Below are positions 44,601-57,668 of a DNA stretch of 64,000 nt, piece after piece. The position numbers and the translations under genes were made by a program. The notes beneath the pieces were generated by a model. It was not told the origin of the DNA. It did no database searches and saw only the letters and a program-made list of their open reading frames with translations. This DNA is from Ampelocalamus luodianensis (lineage: Eukaryota > Streptophyta > Magnoliopsida > Poales > Poaceae), in the NCBI GenBank assembly GCA_036346255.1, contig CM070634.1, positions 83,145,020 to 83,209,019 on the forward strand. Reading direction: 5' to 3'. The stretch's first letter is position 1. The number at the start of each line of letters is the position of its first letter.

Positions 44601-46740
44601 ATTTGTGCAAAATCAATTTTGTTAAATTCATCTGTTAGTATAGTTCCTTATGGAATAAGATTTGAGCATGTTCATAACTCTGTAAAATAACTTGCATTAG
44701 ATTTACACCTTAGAAAAATCATAAGTTAATATGTATAACTCCAAATTTAGTAAATTTAACTTTGCTGTTATTAGGATGTTATAATCTACCTGCTGTAAAA
44801 ATTTCAGACCTTAGATCATTCTGGAAAATTTCGTCATGAATAGTACTATTAATTAGCTGAGAAAGAGTATTTTGTCCATATCTTTTGCATGCTTAGTCCA
44901 AATTGCATGGTTCTTGATCCTATCACTGTCTAAAATCATTCCCTAGCTGTTGTGTAAGTTTCATTGGTTTTGGAAGTCTTTTGTTGTTGGAATTTATTTG
45001 GTGTTCTTCGTTCTTATTTGCTTATCGCCTTTTCGCGTTAGGTTCCGAAGATAATTTTATTGCTGATATTGAGCCACAAAGCGATGGATCCTCGCACTTC
45101 ACCGAGGCAAGCGGATGTAGCATTCATTTGATCATATTGTTCCTACTATTTTCAAATTCTAATATATTATTTGCAAATTCTATGTATGCATTGCTATGTT
45201 GTTTTAAACTATTGTCGATAGTTGGCCCAAAGAGTTGCATAATCGGTAGGAAATGTTTAATCCTCTACTCACGAGCCTAGGATTACTTGCTGTGATCTTG
45301 GGTTCGCTGGATGAGCCCTTGTCACTTAGTAGTTTACGTGTCATTATGCTTAGCCATGCTTAGCTATCGGTAGAAATGGGCGGTTATCGACTCGTCGATA
45401 ACTTTGATCACACAAACTATTATAATGTGTATATTTCAGCCTTGTGCTTTGTCTAAATTGCAAAACTAAAACTGAAAATGAAAATAATTTAGACTTGGGC
45501 ACAATGGTAAGATGGTGTGATCTTTTGGGTGTGAATGGAATGGTGCCCGGGTCAATTAAGGACCGAACTACTTGTGAGTATCTGTTATCCGAGCATTCTG
45601 TGCGTGCTAACCACACTAGAGGGATATGGGACCTCTCTTAGCTAAGTACTTTGGGCTGTGTTAATTAATGAGTCGCGTGGTGGGTTGCATATTTGATTAT
45701 ATGCAACATGGACACGTTTGTAGGGAGAGGAACACCCGCCGAGGCCGGTGTGTCCTGCTCCACGTATGGGTCCTTGTGATCCATATTTCGTCGGCAGATC
45801 ACTAAGGATTAACCCCCATACGTGCGTCTCTTGATTAGCATATTCCATTGGAAAGGGTTCGTAGGACTTAGCCGTCTTAGGCATACCAAAGGAAGTGTGC
45901 TTAATAGCTTGGCAAAAGGCGATGCAAGTGTGGGTACATTGGTACACCTGCAGGATTAAAACTATTCGAATAGCCTCGTCCTAGGTTATGGACACGCTTG
46001 GATAAGCTTTTCAAGAGTTAGACTACAACCTTTTAAAATTAAAACTTGTTGGGTGGTATGAATCGTGATTCATGCTATGTTGTGGTGGCTTTGGGAAAGT
46101 CACTTCTAGGTGGTTACTTGCTACTTATGTTTACTCATTGTTATTTAAATGCTTAAAAACAGTTGTACAAACTGCTTGTTCAACTTATTATAATATTGCA
46201 AATAAAACTTGCTTTGTGCGTCCAAAGAACCATATAACCACATTCCTTTGAATCTGACTTTCATGTAGCTATGTATAGGCTTGTTACTCGTAAGTCTTGC
46301 GAGTACATTGTTGTACTCACTGCATTGCTTGTGTTGTGCAGAGGATGATAGTGAGTCCGATGGACCTCACTTTTGTGAGTTGTCTTTGTGGCGCTTTAAG
46401 GGCGATTAGCTTGGCGGCCTGATCGGTTGCCACAATGGTGTTATGTGGCTGTCGGTCGTCTTTTGGTTTAAGCCATCTTATGGCAACTTTTGCTTCATTG
46501 TTACTTATTTGATACTTATGTCATTTGGCGGTCACCGTTACGTAATAACTTATATTATGTATGTCTTTTGGTAGACTTGTTATATTACATTTGTATGGAA
46601 TTGATGCATGCTTTGGTATGATGTATGTGTCTTTGCTTGTTCTGGGAGGCACATATTCATCGAGACGCGATTATTCTATTTGTGATACTAGAACCGGAGG
46701 AAGGTCAAGTATTACAAGTTTAATAAACCGGGGTCTCACA
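41636..46740 (+). mobile_element. Very long (5.1 kb) solo LTR in the copia 3' untranslated region
   Basis: It begins TGTAACATCCCAACTTTGGG and ends GGGTCTCACA. A perfect 5-bp duplication CAGTC (41631-41635 and 46741-46745) flanks it. The empty site exists in the other copia copy (near 54620). The ends are TG and CA, but no terminal copy, gag or pol is present. The right part shares words with the LTR of the gag-only element, for example AAAACTATTCGAAT, a motif around AGATCACTAAGGA and a GTGAGTAC/GTACTCA region, so it is a related lineage, perhaps Tat/Retand-like. CCGTTAGATC words recur at 42230-42400 and 44060-44230. GC-rich open frames at 43140-43560 and elsewhere show no domain. Confidence 0.88.
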
Positions 46741-46745
46741 CAGTC

Positions 46746-47211
46746 TTTTAGTGTAAGTCATGTACAGGTTGAACTTGCACCTAGAATGACAAGATTCATC
46801 TTCTCACAGCTGATGAATGGACCATGCCTTGAATTCACAGCTTTTCGTTATTAGATTTCACTTGAAATCTCAACTGATACTAGGCTGTCAAAGAACCGCG
46901 CCTAAACGGAGCATTATTTGGTCATGCTCTCTTATCTGCTCATGAGCTTTCTAGAGAATACCCTATTCTCGTGAACTGCGACCACACAGTTGGGCTCAAG
47001 TAAGTATATTCTTTCTAGGTATCCTGCAGGCTAATACCTTTTTCTCATTTGGACAACAGAATATATTAAGGTTTTATGCCAACCTTCCATAAAATCGAGA
47101 GTAATTTATCTATTAGGACATGGATTCAATGAATATATACTCTCTTGTTACAACATCAACTTGTTTTTTCCATTGCCTAAGTCACGGGATCTCCGATCAA
47201 GAAGGTATGGG
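46746..47211 (-). other. 3' untranslated region of the minus-strand copia copy
   Basis: It is colinear with 54152-54615 on the opposite strand, with shared words such as AAGAGAGTATATATTCATTGAA. No coding sequence is present. It continues at 41570-41635 across the solo LTR. Confidence 0.85.
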
Positions 47212-50200
47212 TTACTGTTGAGTTGTAACTCCAATGGGCCTCATTCCCATGTCCATAGATGCAACGAAAATAGCCTTCCGTGCTAGCCCCTTTGTGAAAG
47301 AGTCTGCCAGATTTTTCTCAGTGCGTATATAATAATCACTTCAGAGTTCCTCAATTATCTGACAGATTTAAGCCTACGCTTCACATGTCTGGAGGACTTC
47401 ATGTTATCCTTAGTACTTGTAACCTTAATCAACACTGTTTGATTATCACAATACATTAGGATTGTTGGTATTGGTTTCTCAACCAGTGCCAAGTCCAACA
47501 GGAGCTCTCTAAGCCATTCAGCCTCAACAGTAGCTGTGTCTAGTGTTACAAGTTCTGCTTCCATGGTTGACCTCGTCAATATAGTCTGTTTACACGACCT
47601 CCATGAAACTGCAGCTCCTGCTTCGGTAAAGACATAACCACTTGCAGCTTTGATCTAATCTGCATCAGAGATCCAATTTGAATCACTATATCCTTCTAAT
47701 ACAGAAGGATGCCTAGTATAGTGAATTCCATATGAGGTTGTGTCTCTCAAATAGCGCAACACTCTCTCAAGTGCCTCCCAGTGATCATCTCTTGGGTTAG
47801 AAGTAAACCGACTTAATTTGCTCACAGCAAATGACATGTCAGGTCTTGTGGCACCAGATAGATACATAAGTGACCCAATAATTTGTGAAAATCTTAATTG
47901 ATCTTTTCCTAACCCTTGGTTCTTTCGAAGCTTAATGCTTGCATCATAGGGCATTGGAGAAATTTTACAATTCTCATAGCCAAAACGGCTTAAAATTTTC
48001 TCAGCATAATGGGATTGGCTCAAAGTGATCCCATCCTCGTTCTTGATTAATTTAATATTCAAAATGACATCTGCCTCTCCTAAGTCTTTCATATCAAAGC
48101 ATCGAGATAAGAAAGCTTTGATCTCGTCAATTACGGCAGTGTTTGTTCCAAATATAAGTATGTCATCTACATACAAGTACAAGATCACTGCTTGACCCCC
48201 ACCATAACGATAATATACACATTTATCAGCTTCATTCACAACAAAACCAGCAGATGTTAAAGTTTTATCAAATTTTCTGTGCCATTGTTTAGGTGCTTGC
48301 TTTAGACCATATAAGGATTTCAATAATCTACATACCTTATTTTTCTTTCTAGAAATCACAAAACCATCAGGTTGATCCATATAGATTTTTTCATCCAACT
48401 CTCCATTAAGAAAAGTTGTCTTTACATCCATTTGATGGACATGTAGACCATAGGAAGATGCTAACGCAAGGAGCACTCTGATGGTGGTTAGTCTGGCGAC
48501 AGGAGAATAGGTATCAAAAAAATCTTCTCCCTCTTTTTGGGTGTAACCCTTGGCCACAAGTCTTGCCTTGTACTTCTTAATAGTACCATCAGGCCTTAGT
48601 TTCTTTTTAAAGATCCACTTATATCCTACAAGTTTGCACCCGATAGGACGATCAGTGATCTCCCAAGTCCCATTAGCCATGATAGAGTCCATCTCGCTAC
48701 GGATTGCTTCTTTCCAATACTCAGCATCAGAAGATGCATAAGCCTCTGAAAGGGTCTTTGGCACATCATCCACGAGGTATACAATAAAGTCATCACCAAA
48801 AGTTTTCTCAACCCTTTGTCTCTTGCTCCTACGAAGAGCTTCTGTGACTAGATTATCATCCTCCTCAGGGATATCACATATTGGTTTAGAGATGGTGGGA
48901 AGTTCAGAAGTTTGATTATTCTCACTTTCAATATTTTTAGTTTGAACATTCTTGGTTTGTGAAGTACTGCCTGCTGTTCTCGTAGGAAAATAATCTTCAA
49001 AGAATGAAGTATCTCTAGACTCTATTATTGTGTTAGCAATAATCTCAGGAATTTCTGATTTAACTACTAAAAATCTATAGGTCGTGCTATTATGAGTATA
49101 TCCTGGAAAAATACAATTAATTATTTTAGGTCCAAGCTTTCTCTTTTTCTGCAATGGTATATTGACCTTTGCCAAACACCCCCAAGTTCGCAGAAAATTA
49201 ACATTGGGTTTTCTCCCCTTCCAACCCTCATATGGAGTAATATCACTCTTTTTAGTGATTACTCTGTTTAGGACGAAAGTTGTTGTCAATATAGCTTCCC
49301 CCCACCATGTCTTAGGCATACCAGCACTCTCTAACATGGCATTAACCAAGTCTGTTAGTGTCCAGTTTTTCCTCTCAGCTACCCCATTTGATTGGGGTGA
49401 ATATGGTGGTGTAAATTCATGGACTATTCCATACTCATAACAGAATTGAGAAAATTCATGAGAGATGTACGCTCCTCCACGATCATACCTTAGTCTTTTT
49501 ATTTTCTTCTCTAGTTGGTTCTCAACCTCGGCCTTATAAGTCTTAAAGTAGTTTAAAGCTTCATCCTTAGTTTTTAGCAAATGCACATAGCAGTAGTGTG
49601 TTGCATCATCAGTAAAAGTTAAAAATATCTTTTGCCTCCTTTTGTCAACAATCCATTCATTTCACATAAATCTAAATGAACAAGATCTAATGGTGCCAAG
49701 TTCTTTTCGTCCTCTAATCCCTTAAAGGGTTTGCGAGGATGCTTTACTTCACACATGACTGGCACTTTGATCCTTTGACATTTTCACATTTTGGAATTAA
49801 ATCTAATCTGGACATTCTAGCAATACTATCAAAACCAATATGATAGAAACGATAATGCCAAATATTTGCCTCACATTTATTTAAACCAGTTGCAACATTC
49901 AGATTATAACAAGACTCTAAAGTACTTAGGCGGAACAAGCCTCCGCTCTTATAGCCTTTACCAACAAAATTCCCGAACTTAGACATTACAATTTTATTAG
50001 ACTCAAAGACTAGCTTATAACCATCCCTACATAGAACAGAACCACTAACGAGGTTCTTGTTTATTGTAGAAGCATGTTGCACATTCTTCAAGTGGACAAT
50101 CTTCCCTGAAGTAAGCTTTAGATCTACCGTGCCAACACTAAGAACATAAGCATATGACCTGTTTCCATTAGAACGGAGGAAGCCCCTGCTGCCTGGTAAG

Positions 50201-51132
50201 AAGAAAATAAGGAAATATCAGAACATACGTGAACATTAGCACCAGTATCAACCCACCAATCAATTGATTGACATGCTGAAAAAACAACAGGAGAATTACT
50301 ATACCCTCCTAAAGTCGAGGTCTCACCTATGATCACATTGACAACCTTCTTCTTTGGCTGTTCACCATCTCTGCTTTTGCGAAAATGACAATCTTTCGCC
50401 ATATGATCGTTTTCCCACACACAAAGCAGGTGATGTTCTTCATATCCTTCTTCTCAGTTTTCTTCTTAAAGCTAGTTGTCTTGTTTTGTTTGTTGCATTT
50501 GTACTTCTTTGCAACAGTCTTTTTCTCTATGAAATTTGCATTGTTCTGACTAGAAGTGTTGGGTGCATCTTTTGCTCTTGTCTTTTCTTCCACATCGAGG
50601 GTAGCGATGAGATCTTCAACAGAAATCTTTTCCCTCTTGTGTTTCAAGCAAGTGGAAAAATCCCGCCAAGAAACAGGAAGTTTGGCGACAATGCCCGCAG
50701 CCACAAACTTAGGAGGCAACACACAGCCTAGGTGCGCAATCTCACCAACCAATAGCTGGAGATCACGAGCTTGTCCAACTATGGACTTAGCCTCATCCAT
50801 GGTAAAGTCGAAGAATTGCTCACACATGTAGAGCCAACGACCTGCCTCTTCCTTTGCATATTTGTGCTCTAGTGCATCCCACAACTCTGTAGCGGACTTA
50901 TAGTCCATGTACACATCATAGAGCTGATCTGCCAGAATGGTCAGAAGGCAGCCAAGAGCAGTGTTGTTCGCATTATCGAACTACATATACTGGTCAACCG
51001 TAAACTGATACTGCGGGTGGATTACCCACCATAGCCCAAAGACAAGAGCCAGAACTTGGCTCTAGTCTGCCATCTACGAAAATTCTGACCAGAAAACCTC
51101 TCAGGTTTCATAGCATCAGAAGCTCCAGCCAT
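47212..51132 (-). pseudogene. Ty1-copia gag-pol, minus-strand copy (broken)
   Basis: Order from the start: gag from an ATG at 51130-51132 (MAGASDAMKPERFSG), a zinc knuckle CFVCGK...DHMAKDC, a protease WWVDTGANVHVC, a GAG-pre-integrase HYRFYHIG...CQSC, the integrase core with YDRGGAY and PPYSPQSNGVAERKN, RT with LYVDDILIFG, and RNase H with TRSTMEAEL and YCDNQTVLI. The longest open part is 47655-49586 (643 codons, integrase to RNase H start). Breaks include a frameshift and a stop in gag (about 50985-51065), a frameshift in the zinc knuckle (about 50400), one before integrase (about 49755), a TAG at 47655-47657, and a stop plus small deletion near 47355. Integration and reverse transcription cannot occur from it. 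The order integrase before RT is diagnostic of Ty1-copia. Confidence 0.95.
47655..49586 (-). CDS. Longest open part of copia pol: integrase C-part, reverse transcriptase
   Basis: In this 643-codon frame the integrase motifs DRGGAY and SPQSNGVAERKN come first. Then come the long basic linker with RRSKRQRVEKTFGDDF, the RT start NGTWEITDRP...YKWIFKKK, AFLNGELDE-like TTFLNGELDEKIYM, LYVDDILIFG with the two catalytic Asp, and LRFSQIIGSLMYLSGATRPD. The frame stops at a TAG in DADQIK of the RNase H linker. The natural start lies upstream beyond a frameshift, so the first Met is internal to the integrase domain. It shows the element decayed late enough for RT to remain open. Confidence 0.9.
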   Translation of the reverse strand: MHLLKTKDEALNYFKTYKAEVENQLEKKIKRLRYDRGGAYISHEFSQFCYEYGIVHEFTPPYSPQSNGVAERKNWTLTDLVNAMLESAGMPKTWWGEAILTTTFVLNRVITKKSDITPYEGWKGRKPNVNFLRTWGCLAKVNIPLQKKRKLGPKIINCIFPGYTHNSTTYRFLVVKSEIPEIIANTIIESRDTSFFEDYFPTRTAGSTSQTKNVQTKNIESENNQTSELPTISKPICDIPEEDDNLVTEALRRSKRQRVEKTFGDDFIVYLVDDVPKTLSEAYASSDAEYWKEAIRSEMDSIMANGTWEITDRPIGCKLVGYKWIFKKKLRPDGTIKKYKARLVAKGYTQKEGEDFFDTYSPVARLTTIRVLLALASSYGLHVHQMDVKTTFLNGELDEKIYMDQPDGFVISRKKNKVCRLLKSLYGLKQAPKQWHRKFDKTLTSAGFVVNEADKCVYYRYGGGQAVILYLYVDDILIFGTNTAVIDEIKAFLSRCFDMKDLGEADVILNIKLIKNEDGITLSQSHYAEKILSRFGYENCKISPMPYDASIKLRKNQGLGKDQLRFSQIIGSLMYLSGATRPDMSFAVSKLSRFTSNPRDDHWEALERVLRYLRDTTSYGIHYTRHPSVLEGYSDSNWISDAD

Positions 51133-51140
51133 AGTTGTGA
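51133..51140. other. Head-to-head junction between the two copia copies
   Basis: The gag start of the minus-strand copy (ATG at 51132) meets, within eight bases, plus-strand RT sequence (CTAAGGCATGATGGTACTAT from 51141) that corresponds to 48599 and leftwards of the first copy. No LTR, leader or primer site of either copy is present at the join. The sequence at the join offers only trivial overlap. Confidence 0.88.
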
Positions 51141-54100
51141 CTAAGGCATGATGGTACTATTAAGAAGTACAAGGTAAGGCTTGTGGCTAGAGCTGCTAAT
51201 GGTTTGGGTTCAAACGGGTTGAGTGGGTTGGGTTTAAAGGATGGGTGCAATTGGATGGGTTCAAATGGATTTAGAGGCAAAATGGGTTGGGTTGGATCGG
51301 ATTTGCTTGTAAAGTGGTTTGGTTTGAGTTGGTTTGGATTGAATATTTGTGGTTCCATATGGGTTCAAATCCATGGATTCCATGTGGTTTGCAACCCACG
51401 GTCTATAATCACACCACCACCATCTCACCGACGAGGCGGGTAGTGGGCAGCCCCCACCGACGTGGGCACGCGCACCTCGCGCCTCGATGGACTCGACGTG
51501 ACCGACGATCGGAGAGGCAACGCGGCGAGCCGGGGCGGACTCACGCAGGGCGTCACGAGATCGAAGCGAGCACGGCGCTGCAGTGGCGCGGATGACTTCT
51601 TGATGGTCGCTACGCTTGGCGCGGCAGATCAACATGGATCTCCATGGGGCGGCGCGCAGTGCGTGCGCGCGCGTGGACTTCGCCGCCACGACAACGAAGC
51701 TTCTGAGGCGCTGGTCGCTGCGGCTTGCGCATGGCGGCGAGCGATGGGACGAACGTTGCGCCATGGACACGGCCATGGTGGTGGGTGGGAGGAAGGAGAG
51801 GAGGGCGACGAGAAGAATGGTTTGTGATTGCGGCGACCGGGCCGTGCGGCGCTAGGGATAGGCGGTGAGGTGGTGGGGAGGTGGTGAGTTGAAGACAGAT
51901 TCAAAGCGTGAATACCAAGCGGATGTTAGTCTTAAACTTGTTTTGTTTTGGTTTCTACTTAGAATTGTATAGGATCGCAATAAGAATTGCGAAGTCGGTC
52001 GATCAGCAATGAGTTCTGTTTCTGCCTTCTCGTTAGTTTCAGCTTACATCGTAGCTAGTCTAGCACTTTTCGGTTTCGAGCAGCCAAGAATTGGAGTCGA
52101 AATCGAATTTTAACCTATTTGTAATTCGTTTTGAGTCGAGAAATCAAATTCTTAACCTATTTGTAATTCGTTTTGATGTTTATATAAGAAATCGAAAAGT
52201 TGTATTGAACATATGACGCAAATTGAAAACCAAGTGTTTTGTTGCTTCGGATCGTGTTCTTGGCATCTCTGTTTTTCGACGGAATCTTCAGAGAAGCGTT
52301 ATCTTCAAGAAATTGCGAGAAACTTGAGAGCGATAATATTTTGATTTTAGGTTTCTATTCGACAGCAGAGTGGAGCGATTAGCGAAGCGAGCACTTTCCT
52401 AATTTGGTGGTGGGAGGGCTAACTTTCCTAATGAGACGTTCTTGAATCATGGTAGTTCTTGATCAATGGAGTCCATGGTGCAGTCCTTCATACGAGTTTC
52501 TTAGTTCTTCTTTTCGAGAGGAGAAGGAAACGCACGTGGGATAGTGTCGGAAGTTACAGGGAACTGAATATATAGAAGAAGAAACTATTCTTGGTTTGGG
52601 TTGAAATGGTTTGGGGAAATGGGTTGAAACCATATTAGAGAAATGGGTTGGGTTGGTTTGGGTTGAAATATCATATGGGTTGGTTTGGATTGGATTCTAA
52701 GAGATGCAAAGTGGACTGGTTTGGTTTAGGTAAATGGAGTTTGTTGTTGTGGATTGGATTGAAAATGGGTTGGTTTCTCAACCATTACCAGGGCTACTTG
52801 TGGCCAAGGGTTACTCCCAGAAATAGGGAGAACATTTTTTTGATACCTATTCTCCTGTCACCAGACTAACCACCATCAGAGTGCTCCTTACATTAGCATC
52901 TTCCTATGGTCTACATGTCCATCAAATGGATGTAAACACAGCTTTTCTTAGTGGAGAGTTGGATGAAGAAATCTATATGAATCAACCTGAAGGTTTTGTG
53001 ATTTCTAGATAGAAAAATAAGGTATGTAGATTATTGAAATCCTTATATGGTATAAAGCAAGCACCTAAACAATGACACGAGAAATTTGATAAAACTTTAA
53101 CATTTGCTGGCTTTGTTGTGAATGAAGCTGATAAATGTGTATATTATCGTCATGGTGGGGGTCAAGGAGTGATCTTGTGCCTGTATGTAGATGACATACT
53201 TATATTTAGAACAAACACTGTCGTAATTGACGAGTCAAATCTTTCTTATCTCGATGCTTTGATATGAAAGACTTAGGAGAGGCAGATGTCATTTTGAATA
53301 TTAAATTAATCAAGAACAAGGATGAGATCACTTTGAGCCAATTTCATTATGCTGAGAAAATCTTAAGCCGTTTTGGCTATAAGAATTGTAAAATTTCTCC
53401 AACGCCCTATGATACAAGCATTAAGCTTCGAAAGAACCAAGGGTTAGGAAAAGATCAATTAAGATTTTCGCAAATTATTGGGTCACTTATGTATCTATCT
53501 CGTGCCACAAGACCTGACATATCTTTTACTGTGAGCAAATTAAGTCGGTTTACTTCTAACCCACGAGATGATCACTGGGAGGCACTTGAGAGAGTGTTGC
53601 GCTATTTGAGAGGCACAACCTCATATGGAATTCACTATACTGGGCATCCTTCTGTATTAGAAGGATATAGTAATTCAAATTGGATCTCTGATGCAGATGA
53701 GATCAAAGCTACAAGTGGTTATGTCTTTACCCTAGCAGGAGCTGCAGTTTCATGGAGGTCGTGTAAACAGACTATATTGACAAGGTCAACCATGGAAGCA
53801 GAACTTGTAGCACTAGACACGACTCTCGTTGAGGCTGAATGGCTTAGAGAACTCCTGTTGGACTTGCCACTGGTTGAGAAACCAATACCAGCAATCCTAA
53901 TGTACTGTGATAATCAAACAGTGTTGATTAAGGTTACAAGTACTAAGGATAACATGAAGTCCTCCAAACATGTGAAGCGTAGGCTTAAATCTGTTAGAAA
54001 ATTGAGGAACTCCGGAGTGATTACTGTGAATTATATACGCACTGAGAAAAATCTGGCAGACCCTTTCACAAAGGGGCTAGCACGAAAGGCTATTTCCGTT

Positions 54101-54151
54101 GCGTCTATGGACATGGGAATGAAGCCCATTGGAGTTACAACTCAACAGTAA
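51141..54151 (+). pseudogene. Ty1-copia pol 3' part, plus-strand copy (interrupted by hAT)
   Basis: RT begins at 51141 (DGTIKKYK), is interrupted by the hAT element 51188-52796, and resumes at 52805 (KGYSQK). Stops occur at QK(stop)G near 52825, R(stop)KNK near 53010 and Q(stop)HEKFD near 53075. A small deletion shifts the frame near 53237. From 53264 to 54151 the frame is open (295 codons): MKDLGEADV, YLSRATRPDISF, the RNase H motif TRSTMEAELVALDT, YCDNQTVLI, NYIRTEKNLADPFTKGLA and the C-terminus GVTTQQ. RNase H is better preserved here than in the minus-strand copy. Neither copy is functional. Confidence 0.94.
51188..52796. mobile_element. Non-autonomous hAT element inserted in RT
   Basis: A perfect 8-bp duplication CTTGTGGC (51180-51187 and 52797-52804) interrupts the RT codons, and removing one copy restores the alignment with the other copia copy. 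The ends are TAGAGCTGCTAATGGTT and, on the other strand, TAGCCCTGGTAATGGTT, a good hAT TIR. Both flanks of the interior are filled with GGGTTGG/GGTTTGGGTTGAA words, all G-rich on the plus strand, so the two subterminal regions are direct and not inverted. The middle (51410-51860) is GC-rich and open in several frames with no recognisable domain, possibly captured DNA. No transposase is present. Confidence 0.95.
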
Positions 54152-54694
54152 CCCATACCTTCTTGATCGGAGATCCCGTGACTTAGACAATGGGAAAAAC
54201 AAGTTGATGTTGTAACAAGAGAGTATATATTCATTGAATCCATGTCCTAATAGACAAATTACTCTCGACTGTATGGAAGGTTGGCATAAAGTCTTAATAT
54301 ATTCTGTTGTCCAAATGAGAAAAATGTATTAGCCTGCAGGATATCTAGAAAGAATATACCTACTTGAACCCAACTGTGAGGTCGCAGTTCACGAGAATAG
54401 GGTATTCTCTAGAAAGCTCATGGGCAGATAAGGGAGCATGACCAAATAATGCTCCGTTGAGGCGCGGTTCTTTGACAGCCTAGTATCATTTGAGATTTCA
54501 AGTGAAATCTAATCACGAAAAGCTGTGAATTCAAAGCATGGTCCATTCACCAGCCGTGAGAAGATGAATCTTATCATTCTAGGTGCAAGTTCAACTCGTA
54601 CGGGACTTACACTAAAAGACTGGTATATTAAGAGTACTTCAGCACAATATCTTTGATATCCTTTTTGCTTCTTGCTTTGGAATTAGTGGGGGAT
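54152..54694 (+). other. 3' untranslated region and polypurine tract of the plus-strand copia copy
   Basis: It is colinear with 46746-47211 plus 41570-41635 of the first copy. It ends in the purine tract TTAGTGGGGGAT (54683-54694) before the LTR. It preserves the empty site of the 5.1-kb solo LTR near 54620. Confidence 0.85.
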
Positions 54695-55540
<846 letters not shown>

Positions 55541-57079
55541 TCTGAACCTCGCCGACTCTTCTTCTCGACGTGCACCGTGAAGAAGGGGAGCGGTATCTCC
55601 GAGCCGTTGCTGCCGTGAAGACCTACATGGGGGCCGGCAATAAGGTTTCTGGAATGTTGAAAATGAGAACAATATTTTAATTTCAGATTTTATTAGAAGA
55701 CAAATATTGCAAAAAAAAAACTAATGATGCATAAAACAGTACTGACAGCAGACAACTCATTGTCCTTCGCAATATATATATAAAAAAAAAACAGGATGTA
55801 AACAAGTCAATCAATGACACGATAGACTTACAGATGGGTATGATGAAGAACAGGAAGCAGCTAAGAGTCCACCACCGACGGTGTGAAGACAACCACGGCG
55901 GCCCAAGAACTCCAAAATCCCCTCAATCTAAAGCCAAAATCAGAAGGGAAGAAACTAGATCAAAAATCAGGACTCGCTGTTTTTCCCAAATCCAGAAAGG
56001 GAGCCGCCACTCGGTGCTTTGAAGGGGAGGAAGACCAAGGGGATTCGGCCGGCTGCTGCGAACGGCTGCCGCACAGGGTGCGTGGGCTGCTCGTGCCTCC
56101 CTCACCATCGCCACCCGGGTCATACGCTTCAATTGCACGAGCCAAAACGACCGAGAAAGAAAGCCCTCAAGATAGTGCACAAAAAGATGAGGCTGGAGGC
56201 TTCGCTCCAGCCTTATCTCCTCCAACCAGACCGACAGGTGGGCCCAGCCACCTACCCTTTTCTATTTCTTCTCTTTTCTCAATTGAGAAATTACCAAAAA
56301 GGATCTCAATTAACAATAGGTTGTGCATGTGTCTAGTGCTATGGGAGAACTAACACTATCCAATGTTGTTATTGGATCGTCCACAGTGGATCTGTGGTAT
56401 GTAGACCTAGCTTGCAGGGCTAGCATTTATTTCGACTGAGCCTAACGAGCGGCTCGCGAGTAACCTTGGGCTCGGCTCGTTAACTTAATGAGCAGAAAGT
56501 GTGGCTTGGCTCAGCTTGATAATTCCATGAACTCAAGCCGGCTCGCGAGCTTCGAGCCTTTTTTTTCCACCCCTATGTGTGTGTGCTCGCGCTTGTGTGT
56601 TCTGCACTTTGCTGGTGGAGCAATGCTATGACCTATGTGAGGCTACGAGTTCCAACAATTTCATCATGTACGAACGAGTGCATACACCCCCCCCCCCCCC
56701 CAACAGTTCAGCAGAGCCCGCATGTCAATCACAATTCGTACACGATTGGTACAGTCTAAATAAATTCTTTCGCACACAATCATTCCAGTGTTATCGGCGA
56801 AATCCGGACAGCCGGCACGCAGCCACGGACGGACGAGATTGCTAGACGGACGACTGCAGAACATACGACGGAGTGCACAGCCCGCAGTCCGTCCCTCTTT
56901 CTAACGTGCGCGTCCTTGTCGTAGTGTGTATTGAAATCTGCTGAGGATCTAGCGAGCGGATCCGGCGGGCAAGCATGCGTGATTGCACGAATTATATCCA
57001 TCCATCGACGACCGACAATTCTCTTAGTTCGCTCGGCCTGTCCTCTCTCGTATCATCATTGGGGGAGGTGATAAGCATG
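55541..57079. other. Unassigned DNA between copia and hAT
   Basis: Positions 55850-56350 are moderately GC-rich and open on both strands, without a domain. 56430-56560 has CTCGGCTCG words like those at 27415-27510, suggesting pieces of one repeat family. A run of 15 C lies at 56687-56701. No gene is supported. Confidence 0.45.
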
Positions 57080-57379
57080 GTGACCACTAGAGGTGAAAAC
57101 GGATGGGGGTGTTTCCGACCGATTCAGACGAAAACGGATTCAGATTGTTTTGGATCAGATATTTTTCGGATCGGAAATGGATTCGGATTTTTTTCCCCCG
57201 AGAACTGAAATGAATACGGTAGTCATGACATCCGGCGGAAACGGATTATCCGGATATCCAGAATTTTGGCCCACCGCCCAAGTGCCCAGCCGGCCCACTT
57301 AGAGAGTATACCTTGACTCCTTAGTCCTTAAGTGTTAAGTCCTTAACTCCTTACTCCAATACTCCCTAGGGCAGGAGCT

Positions 57380-57668
57380 TCGGCCGCACTCTACTCCAGT
57401 CCACACCGCCGGGGTCCAGTGGTGGTGCCGCCCTCGCCTCGCCGCGCCGCCGGCGACCATCTCGCCCATCGGCCGTCCTCGCCTCGCCGCGGCTCCATCC
57501 GATGGCGCCGCGCGCCGCCCCTCGCCTCCGCCGCGCCCGCGCCCGCCTCCGCTGGCCATCTCGCCTCGTCGCCCATCCCCCGCCGGCTCCCCTGCGCGGC
57601 TGCACCTTCATCGGCCCCAGCACCTCACCGTGGCCCCCTCGTCGCCGTCGGCCGCCCGCCCCGCCCAA
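57380..57668 (+). other. Leader exon of the hAT transposase gene (tentative)
   Basis: This GC-rich, C-rich block ends in CCCAAGGTAAGGATC, a good splice donor at about 57668. Intron-like AT-rich DNA follows to an acceptor GTGCTAG at about 58470. It may be untranslated. Several frames are open on both strands, so coding cannot be decided. Confidence 0.5.
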
